A DNA stretch of 10,318 nt from CAYLHS01 sp964383535 (GTDB lineage: Bacteria; Actinomycetota; Acidimicrobiia; Spongiisociales; UBA4744). A program made the position numbers and the translations under genes. The stretch's first letter is position 1. Every line of letters starts with the position of its first letter. The stretch is from NCBI GenBank assembly GCA_964383535.1, contig CAYLHS010000074.1, forward strand, positions 1-10,318. Reading direction: 5' to 3'. The notes beneath the pieces are model-generated. The model was given only the letters and a program-made list of their open reading frames with translations. It searched no databases and was not told the origin of the DNA. Below, one piece after another: positions 1 to 5,859 of the stretch.

Positions 1-1028
1 ACGACCTCGTCGGGGTTGACGCCCATGTGTGGTTCTTTGCCGCCGGTGAGTTCCTTCACGAGTTCCTTGACGGCCGGCATCCTCGTCGAGCCACCGACCA
101 TCACGACGTCGTCGATGTCCGACACCGAGACACCAGCGTCCTTGATCGCCTGCTGGAACGGACTGCGGCACTTTGCCAGCAGGTCCTCGGTCAGCTTCTG
201 GAAGGTGGACCGGGTCAGCTTCACGTCGAGGTGGAGCGGTCCCTCGGTGGTTGCCGTGATGAACGGCAGGTTGATTCCGGTTTCTGCGACCTGCGACAGC
301 TCGATCTTTGCCTTCTCCGCGGCTTCCTTGAGCCTCTGCACCGCCATCCTGTCGGTGGAGAGATCGACGCCGTGCTCGTTCTTGAACTCCTTGACGAGCC
401 AGTCGACGATCGCCTGGTCCCAGTCATCACCGCCGAGTTGTGTGTTTCCGGACGTTGACTTGACCTCGAACACGCCCTCGCCGATCTCGAGCACGGACAC
501 GTCGAACGTGCCGCCGCCGAGGTCGAAGACGAGGATCGTGTGGTCGTGCTCCTTGTCCAGACCGTACGCCAGCGACGAGGCCGTTGGCTCGTTGATGATG
601 CGTTGCACCTCGAGCCCGGCGATCTGGCCCGCTTCCTTGGTGGCCTGCCGCTGAGCGTCGTTGAAGTAGGCGGGTACGGTGATGACCGCCTTGGCGATGG
701 GCTCGCCGAGGTACGCCTCCGCATCCCGCTTGAGCTTCATGAGGATCCGGGCAGAGATCTCCTGCGGGGTGTAGGACTTGCCTTCGATCTCGATCTTCCA
801 GTTCGAATCACCCATGTGGCGCTTCACCGACCGGATCGTCCGGTCGGGGTTGGTGATCGCCTGCCGCTTGGCGACCTCGCCGACCATCACCTCGCCATCT
901 TTGAATGCGACGACCGACGGAGTGGTTCGTTGGCCCTCCGCGTTGGGGATGACGGTTGGCTCACCACCGTCGAGGGTGGCGATGACGCTGTTGGTGGTAC
1001 CCAGATCGATACCGACTGCTCTTGCCAT
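1..1028 (-). CDS. dnaK: Molecular chaperone DnaK (Hsp70), N-terminal part, cut by the window edge
   Basis: This is the ATP-dependent cytoplasmic chaperone that works with DnaJ and GrpE in protein folding and heat-shock recovery. Only the first 342 residues are visible; the 3' end lies beyond the left edge. The frame contains the Hsp70 phosphate-1 loop GIDLGTTNS (residues 6-14), the INEPTA segment (146-150), phosphate-2 DLGGGTFDVS (169-178), LGGDDWD (198-204) and the adenosine motif VGGSTRMP (311-318). The sequence runs from KRHMGDSNWK (69-78) directly into IEIEGKSYTPQEISA. It therefore lacks the roughly 24-residue insertion of Gram-negative DnaK. The start is ATG at 1028, with AGGAG six bases upstream. 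A strong promoter lies just before it, so the gene can be expressed independently of the minus-strand operon upstream. The identification is firm; whether grpE and dnaJ follow cannot be seen. Confidence 0.98.
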   Translation of the reverse strand, partial: MARAVGIDLGTTNSVIATLDGGEPTVIPNAEGQRTTPSVVAFKDGEVMVGEVAKRQAITNPDRTIRSVKRHMGDSNWKIEIEGKSYTPQEISARILMKLKRDAEAYLGEPIAKAVITVPAYFNDAQRQATKEAGQIAGLEVQRIINEPTASSLAYGLDKEHDHTILVFDLGGGTFDVSVLEIGEGVFEVKSTSGNTQLGGDDWDQAIVDWLVKEFKNEHGVDLSTDRMAVQRLKEAAEKAKIELSQVAETGINLPFITATTEGPLHLDVKLTRSTFQKLTEDLLAKCRSPFQQAIKDAGVSVSDIDDVVMVGGSTRMPAVKELVKELTGGKEPHMGVNPDEV

Positions 1029-1034
1029 GGGTTA

Positions 1035-1039
1035 CTCCT
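1035..1039 (-). promoter_or_regulatory. Ribosome binding site of dnaK
   Basis: AGGAG on the minus strand lies six bases before the ATG at 1028. It confirms this ATG, after which the protein begins MARAVGIDLGTTN as expected for DnaK. Confidence 0.8.
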
Positions 1040-1044
1040 AGAAA

Positions 1045-1075
1045 TGAGTGCTTCGTAATTGTATAACCTGAGTGC
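1045..1075 (-). repeat. Direct repeat of a CIRCE-like half-site around the dnaK promoter
   Basis: The minus strand carries GCACTCA twice, at 1075-1069 and 1051-1045, with starts 24 bp apart. One copy lies in the -35/-10 spacer and the other at the predicted transcription start. The downstream copy in context, GAAGCACTC, matches seven of nine bases of the left half of the HrcA operator CIRCE (TTAGCACTC-N9-GAGTGCTAA). The classical inverted partner is weak (5 of 9) for the upstream copy and absent for the downstream one. The upstream copy also resembles half of the HspR/HAIR site (ACTCAGG against ACTCAAG), again with a poor partner. The position suits a repressor operator, but the orientation is atypical. 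Confidence 0.4.
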
Positions 1076-1086
1076 CCTATTGTCAT
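1058..1086 (-). promoter_or_regulatory. Sigma70-type promoter of dnaK
   Basis: On the minus strand ATGACA (1086-1081) and TACAAT (1063-1058) are separated by 17 bases. Each hexamer is one base from the TTGACA/TATAAT consensus. Transcription would begin near 1051-1050, giving a leader of roughly 23 nt that includes the AGGAG site. The -35 element overlaps the stop codon of the upstream methyltransferase gene (1083-1085), so the promoter is packed against the end of the preceding operon. This is a sequence match only; no start site has been measured. Confidence 0.65.
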
Positions 1087-2003
1087 ATTCCGCGTCTGAA
1101 CAGATAGTGAGCAGCCGCGGTGCGAAGGTCGGCATCGGTCGCGGATCGGAACCGTCGGGCCAGGTATGCGCGTTCGACGCCGGGTGAACCGTTCGTGGCG
1201 TCATCAACGTACCGTCGTTCTGGGAGGATCATCCGCCGGACGAGCATACGCTCGAACCCGGCCGCCGTGAACGCATTTTCGATCTCGCCGGGCAGCAGTC
1301 GATTGTGATACATGAGCGGATGGCCGAATGCCGCGTCATACACCGGATCGGAGAGCCTGAGGTGGGCGAGAAACGGCCACGACGGGTCCGCGTGATGGAG
1401 ATGATCCCTGTGATCGACGACATGCGACATCACGCCTCCTGGGCGAACGATCCGGAAGGCTTCGGCGAGGAACGCCTCGAGTTCCCGTGGTCGGTAGTGC
1501 TCGAGTGTGCCACCCGAGTGGCAGAGATCCACCGACGCGGACCCCAGCGGGACGGCGCTCGGCTGGACGTCTTCGAAGAGGGTGCCGTCGAGCATGGCGA
1601 CCGCGCCGGCAACGGTGGGCTCCCACCGCACCGAACCCACCTTCTTCCTTCGCTCGTCAGTGCTCGGAAGGTCGCAGTTGAGTGCCCCGTCGACCGAGCG
1701 TGCGAGATAGCGGTCGAGGACGCGGCCATCGCGATTGGTGACCACGCCACCCGAACCGGTCGTCAAGTAATTCGCGAGGAACGGGAACAGCGTCCAGCCT
1801 CCTTCGAGGACCCAGACCCGAGATCCTTCGAGCGGGACGCCGATGTCCTGCCAGACGCGCACGTAGCCGGGCCACACCCTCGCGAGTTTGTCGACGTGGG
1901 TGGCCTGGGTTCCGAGCTTGTCCCTGGTGAGCGTGCGGTAGAACCGTGGAGCCGTCCAGCCGAACCCCGCGAGCAGGACCGCCTTTGCGAGCCCCCTCAT
2001 CAC
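1083..2003 (-). CDS. Class I SAM-dependent methyltransferase-like protein
   Basis: This 306-residue protein is probably an S-adenosylmethionine-dependent methyltransferase of unknown substrate. The post-II/III region is clear: PLGSASVDLCHSGGTLEHY (152-170), then AEAFRIVRPGG (180-190), as in Methyltransf_11-like enzymes. It is followed by a VDHRDHLHHADP block (196-207) and YHNRLLPGE (232-240). That pattern recalls methyltransferases of polysaccharide and lipid gene clusters (recollection, not a search). Motif I is degenerate, VLEGGWTLFPF (65-75), in place of a glycine-rich VLDxGxGxG loop. The N-terminus has a short hydrophobic stretch (7-17), so it may associate with the membrane. It is the last gene of the ABC exporter operon and overlaps the vanW-family gene. 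The start may be GTG 2003 (better Shine-Dalgarno spacing) or ATG 2000. Confidence 0.75.
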   Translation of the reverse strand: MMRGLAKAVLLAGFGWTAPRFYRTLTRDKLGTQATHVDKLARVWPGYVRVWQDIGVPLEGSRVWVLEGGWTLFPFLANYLTTGSGGVVTNRDGRVLDRYLARSVDGALNCDLPSTDERRKKVGSVRWEPTVAGAVAMLDGTLFEDVQPSAVPLGSASVDLCHSGGTLEHYRPRELEAFLAEAFRIVRPGGVMSHVVDHRDHLHHADPSWPFLAHLRLSDPVYDAAFGHPLMYHNRLLPGEIENAFTAAGFERMLVRRMILPERRYVDDATNGSPGVERAYLARRFRSATDADLRTAAAHYLFRRGI

Positions 2004-2776
2004 GGCTCGTACCTCACCTCGGCACGGGTGTGTACCACTTCCTGATCGACGAGGACGTCGCCGCTCGGCGTGCTGATCCTTCGCCAGAGGTGGTTCTCAC
2101 GGAAGAGGGTGCCTTCCGATTCGAAGAAGCGATGGTCCTTCTCGTACATCTCGACTTCGATACCGGGATCGGTTGTCGTCCACAACCCGGCGACGAACGC
2201 GTGCTCGTCGAGTCGTGCCGAGAGCATCACCGGCGTTGAGAGCGGGTTCTCGAATCTGAAGTCGGCGTAGTTGTAGACGACCGTCGCACCCGCGCCGAAT
2301 GGGACCGTCCGTTCCTGGTCGGGGAACAGGTCGAGACCGTGGCGATGACGCTCCACGATCCTCATGCCGGCCCTCAATGCAACCCAGTGGAAGCTGTTCG
2401 ACACCTGGCACAGCCCGCCCCCGACCTGCATCGTTGGCTCTCCATCGCGGAGCTCCAGCCCATCGGCGAACCCACGCCGGCGGCTCGGGAGGCCAATCGC
2501 GTGATGGTGGGAGAACACCTGGTAGGGCTCGACGACCAGGCCGTCGAGCGCGGCACTTGCGAGCTGCAGATTCCGAATCTTGCCTTCCGCGCCGTGTCCG
2601 AAGTCTCGGTTCACAGGGGAGGAGTGCTCGGCGAGCAGATGGGTGAACGGCGATCGATCGTCGGTCCTGGTCTTCGCCACGGATCTGGCCTCGACGATCC
2701 ACGAGGGAAGCCGGCGAAGTCGCAGGACCGCGAGTCGTAGCTCGAACGGAACAACTGCCCTGATCAGCTCTCTCAT
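2000..2776 (-). CDS. VanW-family protein
   Basis: This 258-residue protein carries the VanW domain (first described from vanB-type vancomycin-resistance clusters), whose biochemical role is not established. Diagnostic features are GGGLCQVSN (119-127), VERHRHG (141-147) and GAGATVVYNYADFRFEN (161-177). The length is close to that of single-domain VanW proteins. There is no convincing signal peptide or membrane helix; the N-terminus is basic and amphipathic (RLAVLRLRRL, 14-23), so it could sit at the inner membrane face. It lies between the second permease gene (six-base gap) and the methyltransferase gene (overlapping). ATG 2776 is chosen over the adjacent in-frame TTG at 2779; no strong ribosome binding site is seen, so translation may be coupled to the permease. 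No vanHAX-like genes are nearby, so glycopeptide resistance should not be assumed. Confidence 0.88.
   Translation of the reverse strand: MRELIRAVVPFELRLAVLRLRRLPSWIVEARSVAKTRTDDRSPFTHLLAEHSSPVNRDFGHGAEGKIRNLQLASAALDGLVVEPYQVFSHHHAIGLPSRRRGFADGLELRDGEPTMQVGGGLCQVSNSFHWVALRAGMRIVERHRHGLDLFPDQERTVPFGAGATVVYNYADFRFENPLSTPVMLSARLDEHAFVAGLWTTTDPGIEVEMYEKDHRFFESEGTLFRENHLWRRISTPSGDVLVDQEVVHTRAEVRYEP
2012..2018 (-). promoter_or_regulatory. Ribosome binding site of the methyltransferase gene
   Basis: GGTGAGG on the minus strand lies inside the end of the VanW-family gene, eight bases before GTG 2003 and eleven before ATG 2000. The spacing favours the GTG start. The GTG overlaps the upstream TGA stop (2002-2000), which suggests translational coupling. 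Confidence 0.55.
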
Positions 2777-2782
2777 CAAATC

Positions 2783-3841
2783 TCAGGTCGTCACGGCGAG
2801 TCTGGCTGCGAGCCGCCGCCCCAGAATACGTACGATCGGGACGAGCGCAACGCAAATGAGCGCGCCGGCCGAGAGCGGAAGCCACACATCGGCGAGGCCC
2901 GCCCCCTCGATCGCGATCTTGAAGACGGGATCGAGGAAGTAGTACGTGGGCCCGAGCCAGGCGATCCACTGGGGAAGCGATGGGAAGAGAGGAAAGATCA
3001 CAGGGAAGACGATCAGAAGACCGGCCGACTTCAGCAACGTGAAGAGCATCGTCGAATCGGAGGCGACTGAACCGAGAATCAGGCCGAACTCGGCCATCAT
3101 GACACCGGCGACGGCGAGCGCGGCGAGCATCGCCCACGGATGGACTCCCCACGCCGAGTTGAGAAAGAGCGTGAACACGCCGGTGAGGATGGCGAGCACG
3201 AATCCGAACAACCCCTTCGCCATGAGGACCTCGTCCATGGTGGCCGGCGTAGCCAGTACGGCGTCGATCGTCTGGGCCTCACGTTCTTGGACGAGACTCA
3301 TCGCCGGGATGAACGCACCACCGATGACGACCGCGTAGATCATCAGCATGGGCAGCAGCCGTGTGACCAGGTCATAACCCTCGTCTCCCAGCGACACCAC
3401 CTTCACGTTGACGAGAGGGTTGTCGTCGGTCAGGCCTCGAATCAGGTCGAGTGCCGTGATCTCGAGGATGATGCGGTTCGAGGCCAGGCTCTCTCCTGAG
3501 ATGTAGAGATGCAGCTCGGGCTGATCTCCAGACTCGACGGCCGCGTCAAATCCCGATTGCAGCACGAGGCCGGCGTCGAAGTCGTTCGCCTCGACCTTCT
3601 CACGGAGCTCATCTGCTGAGGCGAGAACGGTCACTTCGATGTCATCCAGCTGCAAGAGTTGCTCGGTCAGCACCGATGAGCCCTCGTCGACGACTGCGAG
3701 CCGTGGCTGAGGCTGGAACAGTGAACCGAACACACTGCGGACCAGCACGGTGAGCAAGACAGGAACGAGGACGGCCCACAGCAGCATCGGAGAGCGTGGA
3801 CCGACCTGGATCTCGCGTCTGAAGAGGGCCAGGATCCTCAC
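2783..3841 (-). CDS. ABC-2 type transporter permease (second subunit)
   Basis: This 352-residue integral membrane protein is one of two permease subunits of an ABC-2 exporter. One helix at about 20-38 is followed by a large soluble loop (about 42-160) that would lie outside the cytoplasm. Five further helices lie near 163-182, 208-226, 236-258, 266-287 and 319-339. This is the architecture of the NatB/YhaP-like (ABC2_membrane_3) group. The coupling segment EREAQTIDAVLATPATMDEV (186-205) before the AKG is typical. The start is GTG 3841, which overlaps the upstream TGA in a GTGA junction and has AAGGTGG seven bases before it. From there the protein begins RILALFRREIQ, as expected for the family. 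An upstream extension to 3940 would overlap the preceding gene and is unlikely. The substrate is unknown. Confidence 0.87.
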   Translation of the reverse strand: MRILALFRREIQVGPRSPMLLWAVLVPVLLTVLVRSVFGSLFQPQPRLAVVDEGSSVLTEQLLQLDDIEVTVLASADELREKVEANDFDAGLVLQSGFDAAVESGDQPELHLYISGESLASNRIILEITALDLIRGLTDDNPLVNVKVVSLGDEGYDLVTRLLPMLMIYAVVIGGAFIPAMSLVQEREAQTIDAVLATPATMDEVLMAKGLFGFVLAILTGVFTLFLNSAWGVHPWAMLAALAVAGVMMAEFGLILGSVASDSTMLFTLLKSAGLLIVFPVIFPLFPSLPQWIAWLGPTYYFLDPVFKIAIEGAGLADVWLPLSAGALICVALVPIVRILGRRLAARLAVTT

Positions 3842-4908
3842 AGGGTTTCCACCTTCCGCTTGAGCATGAACACGCCGAGAGCAAACACCCCCACGCACCA
3901 CGCGAGCGTCGTCAGCAGGTATGGGGCCGCCTCGGCCCACCCGGCCCCGTAGGCGCTGGCGCGCACGATCGCCTGTGTCATGCCGTACGCCGGCAGGACC
4001 TTGATCCAGGGTGCCGCCGAACCCGGGAACATCGCAGCTCCGGCTGGGATCATCATCGGGACGATCAACGCGACGCTGAGCAAGAGGATCTCGATGAAGT
4101 CTCGACCAGTCGATCCGGCCAGCAGCGCCATGCCGGTGACGAGGAACGAACCGAGCAGCAGCGCCGTGAGCAACACGGTCGGAGAGCTGCCGAACGCTCT
4201 GATCGCTGCCATCAGCACGGCCACCTCCACGAACGCGAGCGCGGTCCCGAGGATGGTCTTGGCAGCGAGGAAGTCCGTCGTCCGCGCCGGCGTGACGAGA
4301 ACGGCCGTGACTGTCTTCGAGCGGATCTCTTGGGCAATGAGCGACGCAAGCGACATCATCTCCATCATGAGCAAGAAGATCGCGAGGAGCGGTCGGAGCT
4401 TGTCTTTCAGTGGCACCTGGTCGCCTGCCCGATCTGGCCCGAGGACGACCTCGTCCTCGGCTGGAGCGGTGATCGGCAGGGTGGTCCCGGCGACGAGGTA
4501 GGCCAGTTCGCGCACGAGTCCCGAGATCGCGGTTCGGATGTCATCCGTCGTATCGGCGGGCACGTAGACGGTGACAGTCGCCTGCGCTCCGGTAGCGATG
4601 GTCGGAAGGAAGTCGTCAGGGAAGTCGACGCCGGCGACGAGCTCGCCGTCGGTGACGGCCCGCTCGAGCGCGTCGGACGTGTCGAACACCGCGAGATCGA
4701 GTCCCTCCTCGCCGCCCAGCTGCTCGGCGAGGAGATTCGCGCCGACGCCATGGACGCCGAGGTCGAGTGTCTCGTCAACAGTGCTCGGGAGTGCCCAGAA
4801 CAGCACCACGTACACAACCAGCCCAAGAATCGTGATGTACGCGAAGAAGCGATCTCTCGACATCTGGGCGATGTCCTTGCGAATGATCGCCCATACGATT
4901 CTGATCAT
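3838..4908 (-). CDS. ABC-2 type transporter permease (first subunit)
   Basis: This 356-residue membrane protein is the partner of the next permease. It starts with IRIVWAIIRKDIAQMSRDR, a cytoplasmic amphipathic elbow typical of ABC-2 permeases. A helix at about 22-40 precedes a large extracytoplasmic loop (about 42-168), then helices at about 171-190, 218-236, 245-264, 271-291 and 328-347. The conserved cytoplasmic coupling stretch QEIRSKTVTAVLVTPAR (193-209) matches the ABC2_membrane_3/NatB pattern. The ATG at 4908 overlaps the ATPase stop codon (ATGA), with AGGA eight bases upstream. The two permeases share layout but clearly differ in sequence, so the transporter is probably a heterodimer with two copies of the ATPase. 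Substrate possibilities include ions, lipids and antimicrobial compounds; the sequence does not decide. Confidence 0.87.
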   Translation of the reverse strand: MIRIVWAIIRKDIAQMSRDRFFAYITILGLVVYVVLFWALPSTVDETLDLGVHGVGANLLAEQLGGEEGLDLAVFDTSDALERAVTDGELVAGVDFPDDFLPTIATGAQATVTVYVPADTTDDIRTAISGLVRELAYLVAGTTLPITAPAEDEVVLGPDRAGDQVPLKDKLRPLLAIFLLMMEMMSLASLIAQEIRSKTVTAVLVTPARTTDFLAAKTILGTALAFVEVAVLMAAIRAFGSSPTVLLTALLLGSFLVTGMALLAGSTGRDFIEILLLSVALIVPMMIPAGAAMFPGSAAPWIKVLPAYGMTQAIVRASAYGAGWAEAAPYLLTTLAWCVGVFALGVFMLKRKVETL

Positions 4909-5768
4909 GCGTCGAGTCCTCTTCCCGCGAAGTGGATGAAGATGTCTTCCAGGGTGGCCTCCTGGGTGTGGATGGTCAGCAGCTCATGAGCTGCGACTGC
5001 CTGCCGGATGCGCTCATCGGCTCCTGGTTCGTCGAGGGGAATGACTGTTTCGACGATCTGGCCGTCGCTGCGCGCACGGATGCGGACAGATCGGTTGCCG
5101 TAGGTGAGCTTCAGGTTCTCCGGTGTGTCGGTTACCAGCACTCGGCCCTCATTGATGAACGCGACCCGGTTCGACAGCTTGTCGGCCTCGGCCATGTCGT
5201 GGGTGGTGAGCAGGATCGCCGCACCTCGCTCGGCTTCCTCCTGAATCACCTGCCTGATCGATTGAGACGACACCGGATCGAGGCCGTCCGTTGGTTCGTC
5301 GAGGAGGAGAACGTCGGGCATGTTGATGAGCACGCGGGCGATCATCAGGCGCTGCTTCATGCCCTTGGAGAACTCGGCGACTCGGTCGTTGCCGCGGTCG
5401 GCGAGATCCACTCGATCCAGCAGGCCGCCTGTGTCGAGATCGGAGACACCGAAGAGACGTGCGAAGAACACGAGGTTCTCATTCGCCGTCATGTTCGTGT
5501 AGAGGTTCTTCTCCTCGAACGCCACACCCATGCGTGCCTGGATCTTCGAGGCCTGTGACGGCATCGGCATGTCCAGGATCGTGATGGTCCCGGTTTGAGG
5601 CCGCAACCTACCGGTGAGCATCTTGATGGTCGTGGACTTGCCGGCTCCGTTCGGTCCGAGGAATCCGAGCGTCTCACCTCGCTCAACCGTGAATCCGACC
5701 TCATCGACGGCGCGACGGCCGTCGTACGCGTAGCTGATGCCATCCACCACGATCGCCGCAGAACTCAT
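4905..5768 (-). CDS. ABC transporter ATP-binding protein (ABC-2 exporter family)
   Basis: This 287-residue nucleotide-binding subunit powers the exporter formed with the next two permeases. Walker A is GPNGAGKST (38-46), the signature is FSKGMKQR (133-140), Walker B is VLLLDEPTDGLDP (153-165) and the switch histidine is H190 in LLTTHD. The Q-loop position carries glutamate (GVAFEEKNLY, E85) instead of the usual glutamine. The C-terminal 80 residues, ending in ATLEDIFIHFAGR, form the regulatory extension common in drug- and Na+-exporter ATPases such as DrrA and NatA. It is the first gene of the minus operon. ATG 5768 is preceded by a very strong GGAGGAGGAG with six bases of spacing. It is divergently transcribed from the DUF4129-MoxR operon. 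Confidence 0.96.
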   Translation of the reverse strand: MSSAAIVVDGISYAYDGRRAVDEVGFTVERGETLGFLGPNGAGKSTTIKMLTGRLRPQTGTITILDMPMPSQASKIQARMGVAFEEKNLYTNMTANENLVFFARLFGVSDLDTGGLLDRVDLADRGNDRVAEFSKGMKQRLMIARVLINMPDVLLLDEPTDGLDPVSSQSIRQVIQEEAERGAAILLTTHDMAEADKLSNRVAFINEGRVLVTDTPENLKLTYGNRSVRIRARSDGQIVETVIPLDEPGADERIRQAVAAHELLTIHTQEATLEDIFIHFAGRGLDA

Positions 5769-5774
5769 GACGAT

Positions 5775-5784
5775 CTCCTCCTCC
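5775..5784 (-). promoter_or_regulatory. Strong ribosome binding site of the ABC ATPase gene
   Basis: GGAGGAGGAG on the minus strand ends six bases before the ATG at 5768. It is the strongest Shine-Dalgarno sequence in the window and marks the first gene of the minus operon as having a translated leader. I could not find a convincing minus-strand -10/-35 pair in the 91-bp gap. Confidence 0.75.
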
Positions 5785-5810
5785 GGCGTCCCTCGATCCG
5801 AACGCTACCA

Positions 5811-5828
5811 CCAGGCCTTTCTGCCTGG
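5811..5828. repeat. Inverted repeat in the divergent promoter region (possible operator)
   Basis: CCAGGC and GCCTGG form perfect 6-bp arms around the 6-base loop CTTTCT, between the divergently transcribed operons. The right arm overlaps the proposed plus-strand -35 element (5825-5830). The location suits a regulator binding site acting on one or both operons. There is no U-tract and the region lies upstream of both genes, so a terminator is unlikely. Confidence 0.4.
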
Positions 5829-5853
5829 CACAGCAACTCCTCGTCGGTACCCT
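5825..5853 (+). promoter_or_regulatory. Putative promoter of the DUF4129-MoxR operon, with leaderless start
   Basis: CTGGCA (5825-5830, 4 of 6 to TTGACA) and TACCCT (5848-5853, fitting TANNNT) are 17 bases apart. The -10 ends six bases before the ATG at 5860, so transcription would start at or next to the A of the start codon. No Shine-Dalgarno sequence is visible upstream. Leaderless mRNAs of this layout are common in actinobacteria. This is inference from sequence only. Confidence 0.45.
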
Positions 5854-5859
5854 GTGGCA

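Noticed and set aside
1067..1087. HspR/HAIR operator at the dnaK promoter
   Set aside because: Only one half (ACTCAGG) resembles the consensus; the other half matches 3 of 7 bases at the required 7-bp spacing.
1305..2045. Long open frame on the plus strand opposite the methyltransferase gene
   Set aside because: It lies entirely antisense to genes with recognisable family motifs, has no family-like sequence, and is expected by chance in GC-rich DNA.
2000..2776. VanW as evidence of a vancomycin-resistance cluster
   Set aside because: No vanRS, vanH, D-Ala-D-Lac ligase or vanX genes are present. VanW domains are widespread outside resistance clusters, so the resistance label is not supported.
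3842..3940. N-terminal extension of the second permease to an upstream ATG at 3940
   Set aside because: It would overlap the first permease by about 100 bases and adds non-family sequence. GTG 3841 has a ribosome binding site and gives the typical ABC-2 N-terminus.
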